A stretch of DNA of 64,000 bases, taken from assembly GCF_019880205.1 (NCBI RefSeq), contig NZ_CP082292.1, positions 620,001-684,000 on the forward strand, in the 5' to 3' direction. This document shows positions 15,277-24,402 of the stretch, piece by piece. The position numbers and the translations under genes were made by a program. Each line of letters opens with the position of its first letter. Within the stretch, counting starts at the first letter, position 1. Origin of the DNA: Pantoea alfalfae (GTDB lineage Bacteria > Pseudomonadota > Gammaproteobacteria > Enterobacterales > Enterobacteriaceae). The notes beneath the pieces are model-generated. The model worked only from the letters and a program-made list of their open reading frames with translations, made no database searches and had not been told where the DNA came from.

Positions 15277-17022
15277 TTATTTCCTGGCAAAAGCCTGACT
15301 GAGTGTCCAGAGTTCACGGCGCTCATCGGCGCTCAGTCCCTGGGTGCGCTCACGCGCAATCAAAAATTCCAAACGCTCTTCAAGAGCAGAATCGTAGATG
15401 CTGGCCAGCGAGTCCTGAAATACCGCTTCGGCTTCTTCATCTACTATCATGTGGTTCCAGATCGCCAGCGTTTCAAGCGTCTGACTAAAATTTGTTCCGC
15501 GATATAACTCTAGTAGCTGTCCGGTGGTCAATCCAGGATTCTCAGTGCAACGACCCACTAACTCAATAAATAGCGGTAAACCCGGCATTTTTGACTCAGA
15601 CAGCCCATCAAGCGAAGGTACCAGGGTAGCCAGCTGCGGGTTCTGAATCAGCAAGGCGATCAGCACACGCATGGTGGTCCGTTTCAGCGGTGGCGCAACT
15701 GGCGCCGTTCCACTTGCAGCCAGCTTCGGCATCAGCTTTTCAAGTTGATTGTCGTCAAGAATACCCAGTTTGTTCCCCAACTCCTGACGCATATAAATAC
15801 GCAAGGTCTCACCGGGGATCTGGGTAATCAGCGGTAAAGCCAGCGTGCTCAGACGCGCTTTTCCGTCGCGTGAGCTCAGATCTACCTGCGGCAGCAGGCT
15901 ATCAAACAAAAACGAAGAGAGCGGCATGGCCTGCTCCATCCTCGCTTCGAAGGCGGCTTTACCCTCTTTGCGTACCAGCGTATCCGGGTCTTCACCCTCA
16001 GGTAAAAACATAAAGCGTAGCTGACGACCATCATTCATGTAAGGCAATGCGGTCTCAAGCGCACGCCATGCCGCTTCACGACCCGCCCTGTCGCCGTCGT
16101 AACAGCAGATCACGGTGTCGGTACTGCGAAACAGCAACTGAATGTGTTCAGCCGTGGTTGAGGTGCCTAAGGACGCGACGGCATAATCGATCCCGTACTG
16201 CGCCAGCGCAACCACGTCCATGTATCCCTCGACCACTAACAGGCGGGCGGGTTCAGGATGGTTCTTAACTGCTTCATACAGGCCATAGAGCTGGCGGCCT
16301 TTATGGAAAATAGGGGTTTCCGGTGAGTTCAGATACTTCGGCGTATCGTTACCCAGTACGCGGCCACCAAAACCGATGACGCGTCCACGTTTATCGCGGA
16401 TCGGAAACATGACGCGGTCGCGAAACCGGTCATAGGTACGGCCTTTGTCATTGCTGACCAGCATGCCCGCCTCCATCAACGATTCGCGGTCTTCCGATTG
16501 CTTACCAAAACGCTTGAGAACATTATCCCAGCCGGCTGGCGCGTAACCTATGGCGAAATTATTGATGATGTCGGCGCTCAGACCACGACGATCAAGATAG
16601 TCGCGTGCTGGCTGCGCACTGGATTGCTGCAGACCCTGCTGATAAAAACCGTTCAGGTTCTCCATCAGCTGATACAGGCTCTGGCGCTGATGGCGTTCCA
16701 TCTGGCTGGGCCCGCTGCCTGCTTCGTAAGGCACGTCTAAACCGTGGGAAGTGGCTAACTCTTCAATACTTTCAACAAACTCCAGACGATCAAAGTTCAT
16801 TAAAAAGTCGATAGCGTTGCCGTGTGCACCACAGCCGAAACAGTGATAGAACTGCTTTTCGCCGTTTACGGTGAAAGAGGGCGTTTTTTCATTATGGAAA
16901 GGACAGCACGCATGGAAATTCTTACCCTGCTTTTTCAGCTTAACGCGGGCATCGATAAGATCCACGATATCCGTGCGGGCAAGTAAATCGTTGATAAATA
17001 CGCGTGGAATTCGTCCAGCCAT
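15277..17022 (-). CDS. dnaG: DNA primase
   Basis: The 581-residue primase (E. coli 581) makes RNA primers for replication. The N-terminal zinc ribbon shows CCPFHNEKTPSF and YHCFGCGAHGNAIDF (Cys-x2-His and Cys-x2-Cys). The TOPRIM core follows around residues 260-340, with VVEGYMDVVAL and CCYDGDRAGREAAWRA. The C-terminal region (about 435-581) is the DnaB-binding domain. It is the middle gene of the rpsU-dnaG-rpoD operon. The ATG at 17022 gives the normal start MAGRIPRVFI. Confidence 0.99.
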   Translation of the reverse strand: MAGRIPRVFINDLLARTDIVDLIDARVKLKKQGKNFHACCPFHNEKTPSFTVNGEKQFYHCFGCGAHGNAIDFLMNFDRLEFVESIEELATSHGLDVPYEAGSGPSQMERHQRQSLYQLMENLNGFYQQGLQQSSAQPARDYLDRRGLSADIINNFAIGYAPAGWDNVLKRFGKQSEDRESLMEAGMLVSNDKGRTYDRFRDRVMFPIRDKRGRVIGFGGRVLGNDTPKYLNSPETPIFHKGRQLYGLYEAVKNHPEPARLLVVEGYMDVVALAQYGIDYAVASLGTSTTAEHIQLLFRSTDTVICCYDGDRAGREAAWRALETALPYMNDGRQLRFMFLPEGEDPDTLVRKEGKAAFEARMEQAMPLSSFLFDSLLPQVDLSSRDGKARLSTLALPLITQIPGETLRIYMRQELGNKLGILDDNQLEKLMPKLAASGTAPVAPPLKRTTMRVLIALLIQNPQLATLVPSLDGLSESKMPGLPLFIELVGRCTENPGLTTGQLLELYRGTNFSQTLETLAIWNHMIVDEEAEAVFQDSLASIYDSALEERLEFLIARERTQGLSADERRELWTLSQAFARK

Positions 17023-17056
17023 ACGCCCCAGATTTTCAGCTCATAAACGGCAACAA

Positions 17057-17083
17057 GCCGCGCTTCCTTTCGGAAAGCACGGC
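17057..17083 (-). terminator. Attenuating terminator (T1-like) between rpsU and dnaG
   Basis: On the minus strand GCCGTGCTTTCC and GGAAGCGCGGC form a long stem with a GAAA loop, followed by TTGTTG, in the 118-base gap between rpsU and dnaG. E. coli has a partial terminator T1 at this position that limits primase synthesis relative to ribosomal protein S21. The weak T tract fits partial read-through. Confidence 0.75.
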
Positions 17084-17140
17084 CTTTTACTTGACTCTGT
17101 CTGCGTGAATCACGCGGTGGAGGCGAACCTCCGGAACGAC

Positions 17141-17457
<317 letters not shown>

Positions 17458-17633
17458 GCACCATGGATAATTTGAAACCAACAGGAGCGTTTGCCTGTGC
17501 GGCTGCCGGTTTTTCCAGGGGCGGGAGTATAGCGCACTCTTTAGCCGACAGAAAATGACTTTTTACGCGGGATGCCCGCGCTGCACATCACATTGCTGTG
17601 ATAAACTGCGCGCCGCAAGAATGAGGTGATGCA

Positions 17634-18647
17634 ATGCGAATTCTGGGTATTGAAACGTCGTGCGATGAAACCGGCATCGCAATCTATGATGACGAGGCTG
17701 GATTACTGGCTAACCAGCTCTACAGCCAGGTAAAACTGCACGCCGACTATGGTGGTGTGGTGCCGGAACTGGCCTCACGCGATCACGTGCGTAAAACCGT
17801 GCCGCTGATTCAGGCGGCGCTGAAAGAAGCGGGTCTGGAGCCGCAGCAGATTGATGCAGTCGCTTACACTGCCGGTCCCGGACTGGTCGGTGCGCTACTG
17901 GTCGGCGCCACCATTGGCCGCGCGCTGGCGTTTGCATGGAAAGTGCCTGCCGTGCCGGTTCATCATATGGAAGGGCACCTGCTGGCACCAATGCTGGAAG
18001 AGAATCCACCGGAGTTTCCGTTTGTCGCACTGCTGGTGTCCGGCGGGCATACCCAGCTGATTAGCGTCACCGGCGTCGGTGAATATGAATTGCTGGGTGA
18101 ATCGATCGATGATGCCGCGGGCGAAGCCTTTGATAAGACGGCGAAGCTGCTCGGCCTGGATTATCCGGGCGGGCCGATGCTGTCGAAGATGGCGCAGCAG
18201 GGCACGGCGGGGCGTTTCACCTTCCCGCGTCCGATGACCGATCGTCCGGGCCTGGATTTCAGCTTCTCCGGCCTGAAAACCTTTGCTGCTAATACGATTC
18301 GCGCCAATCCTGATGATGCGCAGACCCGTGCTGACATCGCCCGCGCCTTTGAAGATGCGGTGGTGGATACGCTGTCGATCAAATGTAAACGCGCGCTGGA
18401 TCAGACCGGCTTTAAGCGTCTGGTGATTGCCGGGGGCGTCAGCGCTAACCGCACATTGCGCGAGCAGATGGCAATTATGATGCAAAAGCGCGGCGGCGAA
18501 GTGTTTTACGCCCGCCCGGAGTTCTGTACCGACAACGGTGCAATGATCGCGTATGCGGGCATGGTGCGGTTAAAAGGCGGAACACGGGGCGAGTTAAGCG
18601 TCAGCGTGCGGCCGCGATGGCCGCTGGCGGAGTTGCCCGCGATCTGA
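17634..18647 (+). CDS. tsaD: tRNA N6-threonylcarbamoyladenosine synthase subunit TsaD
   Basis: The 337-residue protein (E. coli 337) transfers the threonylcarbamoyl group to A37 of ANN-decoding tRNAs, working with TsaB, TsaC and TsaE. Signatures are [16 protein letters not shown] at the N-terminus, the iron/zinc-binding [11 protein letters not shown] (HxxxH), [10 protein letters not shown], the ATP-binding [14 protein letters not shown] and [14 protein letters not shown]. It is transcribed divergently from rpsU, as in E. coli. Confidence 0.98.
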   Translation: MRILGIETSCDETGIAIYDDEAGLLANQLYSQVKLHADYGGVVPELASRDHVRKTVPLIQAALKEAGLEPQQIDAVAYTAGPGLVGALLVGATIGRALAFAWKVPAVPVHHMEGHLLAPMLEENPPEFPFVALLVSGGHTQLISVTGVGEYELLGESIDDAAGEAFDKTAKLLGLDYPGGPMLSKMAQQGTAGRFTFPRPMTDRPGLDFSFSGLKTFAANTIRANPDDAQTRADIARAFEDAVVDTLSIKCKRALDQTGFKRLVIAGGVSANRTLREQMAIMMQKRGGEVFYARPEFCTDNGAMIAYAGMVRLKGGTRGELSVSVRPRWPLAELPAI

Positions 18648-18651
18648 TGTG

Positions 18652-18677
18652 AAAAAAGCCGGCTTGCCGGCTTTTTT
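18652..18677. terminator. Terminator between tsaD and plsY
   Basis: AAAAAAGCCGG (18652-18662) and CCGGCTTTTTT (18667-18677) form an 11-bp stem with loop CTTG and T runs on both strands. The plsY stop codon touches its right end. Confidence 0.9.
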
Positions 18678-19282
18678 TATGGCTGAGATTTCTTTTTGCG
18701 CTTCCAGATTTTACCTTCCTGACCGCGCCACAGCCGCTGAATATTATCGTGATGACGCAGCAGGATCAGACAGGAGAGCATGGAAACCGGAAAGGTAAAC
18801 TGCGGTTTGAACCACCAGACATAGAATGGCGCGATCAGTGCACTGACAATCGCCCCCAGCGAAGAATAGCCACTGAGTAGCACCGTGAGCAGCCATGTGC
18901 CGGTAACCAGCCCGGTTAAGTCCCAGCCAATCGGCGCAATCGCGCCAAATGCCGTTGCTACGCCTTTGCCACCGCGAAAGTGAAAGAACACCGGATAAAT
19001 ATGACCGAGACAGGCGGCAATGGCGGTCAGGCCAAGATAGAGCGGCGTCACGTGCATCAGATAAGCCAGCCAGACCGGTACCATCCCTTTCAGCACATCA
19101 AACACTAATACGCTGGCTGCAGCGGCTTTACCGCCCAGACGCAGTACGTTGGTGGCACCCGGATTACCGGAACCGTGTGTGCGGGGATCGGGCAGGCCAG
19201 CGAGTTTGCAAACCAGAATCGCACTGGAAATCGAACCGCAAAGATACGCGAAAATAATCATACCAAGCGCGAAAGCACTCAT
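18677..19282 (-). CDS. plsY: Acyl-phosphate glycerol-3-phosphate acyltransferase PlsY
   Basis: The 201-residue integral membrane enzyme acylates glycerol 3-phosphate from acyl-phosphate, the first step of phospholipid synthesis. Diagnostic loops are all visible: [20 protein letters not shown], then [12 protein letters not shown] (motif 1), [20 protein letters not shown] (motif 2) and the last loop. About five membrane spans are evident. It is convergent with tsaD and divergent from folB, matching E. coli. Confidence 0.97.
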   Translation of the reverse strand: MSAFALGMIIFAYLCGSISSAILVCKLAGLPDPRTHGSGNPGATNVLRLGGKAAAASVLVFDVLKGMVPVWLAYLMHVTPLYLGLTAIAACLGHIYPVFFHFRGGKGVATAFGAIAPIGWDLTGLVTGTWLLTVLLSGYSSLGAIVSALIAPFYVWWFKPQFTFPVSMLSCLILLRHHDNIQRLWRGQEGKIWKRKKKSQP

Positions 19283-19390
19283 AACACCGTACCGTTCCCT
19301 TTAGGGTCGTTTTGATCTCATCAACCGTGGATAATACGCATAATCCGCCGGAAGTGGTATCCGGCTTAGCCAAAAACAGAGACCCTCATC

Positions 19391-19750
19391 ATGGATATCG
19401 TATTTATAGAACAACTCACGGTGTTCACCACCATTGGCGTTTACGACTGGGAACAGGGTATACAGCAGAAGCTGGTGCTCGATGTCGAAATGGCCTGGGA
19501 TAACCGTCTGGCGGCCAGCAGCGACGATGTGAAAGATTGTCTCAGCTATGCCGATGTCTCCTCTGCGATTCTGACCCATCTGAATGGGGGGCGTTTTGCC
19601 CTGGTTGAGCGGGTAGCTGAAGAAATCGCGGATCTGTTGATGAACCGTTTCAATTCGCCTGGCGTACGCATAAAGGTAAGCAAACCGGGCGCTGTAGCCC
19701 AGGCGGCGCAGGTTGGCGTGCGAATTGAGCGCGGGACTATTCCTAAATAA
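19391..19750 (+). CDS. folB: Dihydroneopterin aldolase
   Basis: The 119-residue protein (E. coli FolB 122) cleaves 7,8-dihydroneopterin to 6-hydroxymethyl-7,8-dihydropterin in folate synthesis. It begins MDIVFIEQLTVFTTIGVYDW and carries the catalytic FALVERVAEEIADLL and the RIKVSKPGAV end typical of the family. It is divergent from plsY. Confidence 0.97.
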   Translation: MDIVFIEQLTVFTTIGVYDWEQGIQQKLVLDVEMAWDNRLAASSDDVKDCLSYADVSSAILTHLNGGRFALVERVAEEIADLLMNRFNSPGVRIKVSKPGAVAQAAQVGVRIERGTIPK

Positions 19751-19810
19751 ATACGATGTGATTGCCATCACAATGAAACCAAACCAAATTACTGTCTGTC
19801 ATAGCGTGGA

Positions 19811-19910
19811 CCGTTTCGTTACAGCAGGCGAAACGGAGCGGAGCTTAAGGTTTAATTCAGGCTAATTGCGGCATGATTTCAGGCGATAGCAACGCGCTAC
19901 CGCCTTTTTA
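19811..19910 (+). promoter_or_regulatory. Structured leader between folB and uppP (hairpin plus terminator-like stem)
   Basis: CCGTTTCG (19811-19818) pairs perfectly with CGAAACGG (19829-19836). Downstream, AGGCGATAGC (19881-19890) pairs with GCTACCGCCT (19896-19905) with one mismatch and is followed by TTTTTA, an intrinsic-terminator shape ending about 30 bases before the uppP start. It may simply end the folB transcript, or it may be an attenuator in the uppP leader if the promoter lies upstream of the first hairpin. Confidence 0.5.
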
Positions 19911-19941
19911 ATGGTTTTGAAACGGATAGAGGGAACATTTG

Positions 19942-20760
19942 ATGGCAGATATTCATCAGCTTTGGGTAGCTGCAATCCTGGGCGTTGTGGAAGGGCTGAC
20001 CGAATTTTTACCGGTCTCTTCCACAGGGCACATGATTATAGTGGGTCACCTGCTGGGCTTTGAAGGTGAAAAAGCCGAGACCTTTGAAGTTGTGATCCAG
20101 TTAGGATCGATTCTGGCTGTAGTAGTGATGTTCTGGCGCCGTCTGTTTGGCCTGATCGGCATTCACTTTGGCGAAGTCAAACATGAAGGTGTCGGCACCG
20201 GTCGTCTGTCGCTGATCCATATCCTGCTGGGTATGGTTCCGGCTGTGGTGGTGGGTCTGGTGCTGCACGATCAGATCAAAACGCTGTTCAATCCGATCAA
20301 CGTGATGTACGCGCTGGTCGTGGGGGGTGTGCTGCTGCTGGCCGCAGAGTATCTCAAGCCAAAACAGCCGAAAGCCGTAGGTGTCGATGATATTACCTAT
20401 CGTCAGGCGTTTATGATTGGCTGTTTCCAGTGCTTAGCGCTGTGGCCGGGCTTCTCACGTTCTGGAGCAACCATCTCCGGCGGGATGCTGATGGGTGTGA
20501 GCCGCTATGCCGCGTCAGAATTCTCCTTCATCCTGGCCGTGCCAATGATGATGGGTGCGACTGTACTGGACATGTACAAGAGCATCGGCTTCCTGACGAT
20601 GGCGGACTTCCCGATGTTCGCCGTGGGCTTTGTCACGGCGTTTATCGTGGCGCTGATTGCGATTAAAGCCTTCCTTGAGCTGATCAAACGCATCTCTTTT
20701 GTCTCGTTCGCCATTTACCGCTTCATCGTGGCGGCAGCGGTTTACATGGTCTTCATGTAA
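19942..20760 (+). CDS. uppP: Undecaprenyl-diphosphatase (BacA type)
   Basis: The 272-residue polytopic inner-membrane enzyme (E. coli 273) removes a phosphate from undecaprenyl diphosphate so the lipid carrier can be reused for cell-wall synthesis; overproduction gives bacitracin resistance. The two family motifs are present: [17 protein letters not shown] near the N-terminus and [13 protein letters not shown] near residue 170. The ATG at 19942 follows AGAGGGA. A TTG directly upstream is possible but less likely. Confidence 0.97.
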   Translation: MADIHQLWVAAILGVVEGLTEFLPVSSTGHMIIVGHLLGFEGEKAETFEVVIQLGSILAVVVMFWRRLFGLIGIHFGEVKHEGVGTGRLSLIHILLGMVPAVVVGLVLHDQIKTLFNPINVMYALVVGGVLLLAAEYLKPKQPKAVGVDDITYRQAFMIGCFQCLALWPGFSRSGATISGGMLMGVSRYAASEFSFILAVPMMMGATVLDMYKSIGFLTMADFPMFAVGFVTAFIVALIAIKAFLELIKRISFVSFAIYRFIVAAAVYMVFM

Positions 20761-20775
20761 ACCTGTGGCAGCCTG

Positions 20776-22008
20776 CTAGTCAGGCTGCCCAATCGCCAGA
20801 CCTTGCGCGACAGCGGCAATGCGTCGTCGCGTCATCTCTTTTCGTACTTCCATCCCTTTGAATCCCGCTTCGACGACCGCTTTAGTCGGCACCGTCTGCG
20901 CCAGCGCAAAAGCACGACGCAGATAGTCGCCCTGCGGATAAGGCATACTCTCCAGCCCGGCACGTCCGCGCGCATCTGCTTCGCTGGTCAGCGCCATCTG
21001 CTCAACGCGCTGCGGCTTACGCCAGGCATCGATGCGATCAAACAGCGCTACCAGTGACGCCGCAGATTGCCGCTCAATGGTGTGCACAATGTCGTGAAAT
21101 TCGGTCACGATCAGCGCCAGATCGCGAATTGCGTTGGGCACCCGCAGCCGCTGGCACAGCGCCTCGACCAGCGGAACGCCTGCCAGTCCATGACCGTGGT
21201 GGCTTGGCCACAATTCAGGCGGTGTCAGCGCCTTGCCGACGTCATGGAACAGCGTAGCAAAGCGCACATCGATCTCGCCGGAGAGCGCGGCGGCCATCGC
21301 CAGCGTCATCAGCGTATGCACACCGGTGTCGATCTCCGGGTGCCACTTAATCGGTGCAGGAATACCAAACAGATTATCCAGCTCAGGAAACAGCACCTGC
21401 AACGCACCGCAGTCGCGCAGCACCTGAAAGTAGACCTGCGGATTACGGGTGCCCAGTGCTTTTTCTGTCTCTTTCCACACCCGTTCGGCAGTGAGATTCG
21501 ACAGCTCACCGCTTTCAGCCATCTGCTGCATCAGCTGCTGGGTTTCGGGGGCAATACGAAAGTTGAGATGAGCAAAACGCGCAGCAAAGCGCGCGACACG
21601 CAATACCCGCAGCGGGTCTTCACTGAAGGCTTCCGAGACGTGACGCAGCAGGCGCAGGGCAATATCACGCTGGCCGTTGTAGGGATCAACCAGCTCGCCG
21701 TTTTCATCCTGTGCGATGGCATTGATGGTCAGATCGCGGCGCTGTAAGTCCTGCTCCAGCGTCACGTCGGGCGCAGACCAGGTGACAAAGCCGGTGTAGC
21801 CTTTCCCGTTTTTCCGCTCGGTCCGGGCCAGCGCATACTCTTCGCGACTGACGGGATGCAGGAAAACGGGAAAATCGCGACCGACCTGTTGATAACCCTG
21901 CTCAAGCATGGCTTCGGGCGTGGAACCTGTTACCACCCAATCTTTATCTGTAACCGGCAGATTCAGCAGCGCATCACGCACCGCACCGCCAACAAGAAAC
22001 GTCTTCAC
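20776..22008 (-). CDS. cca: Multifunctional CCA-adding tRNA nucleotidyltransferase
   Basis: The 410-residue protein (E. coli 412) adds or repairs the 3' CCA of tRNAs. The nucleotidyltransferase head carries [13 protein letters not shown] [15 protein letters not shown] and the [10 protein letters not shown] motif; the HD domain in the second half has [22 protein letters not shown]. The start is a GTG at 22008 aligning with the E. coli MKIYLVGG start and preceded by GGAG; the longer open frame is not needed. It is convergent with uppP, with 15 bases between stops. Confidence 0.97.
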   Translation of the reverse strand: MKTFLVGGAVRDALLNLPVTDKDWVVTGSTPEAMLEQGYQQVGRDFPVFLHPVSREEYALARTERKNGKGYTGFVTWSAPDVTLEQDLQRRDLTINAIAQDENGELVDPYNGQRDIALRLLRHVSEAFSEDPLRVLRVARFAARFAHLNFRIAPETQQLMQQMAESGELSNLTAERVWKETEKALGTRNPQVYFQVLRDCGALQVLFPELDNLFGIPAPIKWHPEIDTGVHTLMTLAMAAALSGEIDVRFATLFHDVGKALTPPELWPSHHGHGLAGVPLVEALCQRLRVPNAIRDLALIVTEFHDIVHTIERQSAASLVALFDRIDAWRKPQRVEQMALTSEADARGRAGLESMPYPQGDYLRRAFALAQTVPTKAVVEAGFKGMEVRKEMTRRRIAAVAQGLAIGQPD

Positions 22009-22166
22009 GCAACACTCCAGAGAAAAAGAAATGACCTGCACGCCGGGCGTATCCCGCGCCAGAAATCGGCGGTGCATCTCATTTTATTGTTGCACAGATT
22101 CCCCGGATTGCAGACATGCCAAAAGGGGGATCCTGTGATCCCCTGATCAGACCGACAGAAGGGGGG

Positions 22167-22787
22167 TCAGTTCATCCAGCGGTCGCTTTTCTTACGACGC
22201 GGCAGCATGTGCGGCAGTAAGAGTCCCAGCAGCAGGCCAACACCCAGCACGCCACCGCCATACATAAACCACTGCATGATAATGGTGCGCTGCTTGTCAT
22301 CCAGCTGAACGTTAGCGGCGCTGACTTTCTTCTGAGCGACGATCAGCTCATTTTTCAGCTTCTGATTCTCGCCTTTCAGCCCGTTGATCACGCCGTCGCT
22401 ACTGGCGACTTTGTTCTGCATCTCAGCGGTACGCTGGTTCCAGCTGTTATCGATGTTATCCAGCTTGGCTGTCAAATCTTTCACCTGCTGCTCAAGCTGC
22501 GGCACACGGGTACGCAGGCTCGGATTCGCGCTAAGCTGCGACAGGGGGATCCAGGTAGTGCGGCCTTCCGAATCACGGATCTGGCCGTAATGGGTGTCAT
22601 TGTTGGTCTGTAACAGCTGCACCTCTTCTCCGGCGTTCAGCTTACCGAGCAGGCGAAACTGATCGCCCGGCCCGCTGCGTACCCAGGTTGAGAGTTCATC
22701 AGAAACATAGCGTTTTTCGTCGGCATGGGCAGGTGCAAGGGTGCTGAGGGCCAGCAAAGTGAGTCCAGCGAGTGTGATTTTTTTCAT
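22167..22787 (-). CDS. ygiM: YgiM-type SH3-domain membrane protein (TIGR04211)
   Basis: The 206-residue protein has a cleavable signal peptide (about residues 1-22, ending APAHA), a bacterial SH3 domain (about 25-90, with YVSDELSTWVRSGPGDQFRL and EVQLL), a coiled coil (about 95-165) and a C-terminal membrane anchor (MQWFMYGGGVLGVGLLLGLL) followed by a basic tail. It is anchored in the inner membrane facing the periplasm. Function is unproven; the neighbours cca and ygiF are the same as in E. coli. Confidence 0.92.
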   Translation of the reverse strand: MKKITLAGLTLLALSTLAPAHADEKRYVSDELSTWVRSGPGDQFRLLGKLNAGEEVQLLQTNNDTHYGQIRDSEGRTTWIPLSQLSANPSLRTRVPQLEQQVKDLTAKLDNIDNSWNQRTAEMQNKVASSDGVINGLKGENQKLKNELIVAQKKVSAANVQLDDKQRTIIMQWFMYGGGVLGVGLLLGLLLPHMLPRRKKSDRWMN

Positions 22788-23058
22788 TCGATTTCGTTTG
22801 GCTTAGTCTGACTAAAATTTACCGGCACAGTCTGGAGAGGCCTCGCATAAATCTGAATGAGAACTATCCTGGTCTCATGGGAGTGCGAAAAGGTCTGCGA
22901 AAGAGCAAAGAAAGCAGAGACAGCGCGGCTTCTGTGCATTAATCTTCGCCTGATACCCCCTTGCCCTCCAGGCGACAGCGTGAGTAACCTGCTGATAATC
23001 GCCTGAAATATGCAGGAAAAACTCTCTTAAGTGCCAGCGGCGTAGTGAATAAAAAATT

Positions 23059-24369
23059 ATGACCATCGAAATCGAACTAAAGTTCATTGCAACTCCACAA
23101 GCGGCCGGGAAACTGGCTGAACTGCTCTCCACTCTGCCGCATCAGCATCAGGCTGCTCGCGAGCTGACCAACATCTACTTCGAAACCGACGACAACCAGC
23201 TTCGACGCTGGGATATGGGATTGCGTATCCGTGGCATCGACCAGCGGTACGAAATGACGCTGAAAGCGGCGGGCCAGACGCTCGGCGGGCTGCATCAGCG
23301 CCCGGAATACAACGTTGAACTCAGCGAGCCGGTGCTGGATATTGCCCGCCTGCCTGCAGAAATCTGGCCGCAGGGCACCGATGTCGCAGCGCTGCAGCCG
23401 CGCTTGCAGCCCCTGTTTACCACCCATTTTCAGCGCGAGATCTGGCTGATCACCACAGGCAACAGTGAAATTGAAGTGGCGTTTGATCAGGGCGAGGTCA
23501 CGGCAGGTGATCTCAGCGAACCGCTGTGCGAGATCGAGCTGGAGCTGAAACGTGGCGAACGCCAGGATCTGCTGGCCTTCGCACAGCAGCTGGTGGCGCT
23601 GGGTGGTCTGCGTATGGGCAGCCTGAGCAAAGCCGCCCGCGGTTATCAACTGGCGCAGGGTAATTCGTCACGCCAGATTGAGGCTTTCCCGCTGCTGAAA
23701 GCCGGCGTTAAAGCGACAGTTGAGCAGGGCATGGTCGCTGCGATGTCGGCTGGCTTGCGTCACTGGCAATATCATGAAGAAGTCTGGCTGCGCGGCAACG
23801 CGGCGGCGCAGGATGCGGTGCGCGAAGCGCTGGATCTGCTGCGTCAGGCATTCAGCCTGTTCGGTGCGCTGGTGCCACGCAAAGCCAGCAGCGCCCTGCG
23901 TCAGCAACTGACCACGCTGGAAGAGATGCTGGTGAACGAAGAGCAGGAGGCGGCGACGTTCTGCTTATCTTCTCTCTCGGTTGAAACGCAGCGGGCGCTG
24001 ACCCACTGGCTGGCTGAGTCTCAGTGGCGTCAGTGGATTGATGCCAAAGGGGAGGCCAAGCTGCAGGGTTCATTTAAGCGCTTCAGCGACATCATGCTGA
24101 GTCGCGTCAATGCTGACCTGAGAGAGACGTTCGTCACGGTCAAACAACCTAACGAGTATCAGGACAAAGCCACGCGTCTGGCGCGTCAGCTGCTTACGGT
24201 GCATTTGCTGGCCGGATCTTATCCTGCAGAAACGGTAATGGCCTGGCTGGAACCTTGGCAGCAACTGCTGTCGGCGATTCATGAAAAGCAGTCATCCGGC
24301 TTAGCCTGGCTGACGTCGCAGGCTCTGAAACAGCAGCCATTCTGGCTCACCAGCGGCGCTGGCCGCTAA
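23059..24369 (+). CDS. ygiF: Inorganic triphosphatase YgiF (CYTH-CHAD)
   Basis: The 436-residue cytosolic enzyme hydrolyses inorganic tripolyphosphate in E. coli. The N-terminal CYTH tunnel domain starts with the ExExK motif (MTIEIELKF) and continues through IYFETDDNQL and LCEIELELKRG. From about residue 215 the helical CHAD domain follows, rich in histidine and arginine and expected to bind polyphosphate. It precedes glnE by 33 bases, as in E. coli. Confidence 0.95.
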   Translation: MTIEIELKFIATPQAAGKLAELLSTLPHQHQAARELTNIYFETDDNQLRRWDMGLRIRGIDQRYEMTLKAAGQTLGGLHQRPEYNVELSEPVLDIARLPAEIWPQGTDVAALQPRLQPLFTTHFQREIWLITTGNSEIEVAFDQGEVTAGDLSEPLCEIELELKRGERQDLLAFAQQLVALGGLRMGSLSKAARGYQLAQGNSSRQIEAFPLLKAGVKATVEQGMVAAMSAGLRHWQYHEEVWLRGNAAAQDAVREALDLLRQAFSLFGALVPRKASSALRQQLTTLEEMLVNEEQEAATFCLSSLSVETQRALTHWLAESQWRQWIDAKGEAKLQGSFKRFSDIMLSRVNADLRETFVTVKQPNEYQDKATRLARQLLTVHLLAGSYPAETVMAWLEPWQQLLSAIHEKQSSGLAWLTSQALKQQPFWLTSGAGR

Positions 24370-24402
24370 CGGGTAATTCGTACCGCCATCAAGGAGGGAG
24401 TT

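Noticed and set aside
22859..23058. Minus-strand 85-codon frame between ygiM and ygiF
   Set aside because: It overlaps the ygiF start, has no recognisable sequence and no ribosome site.
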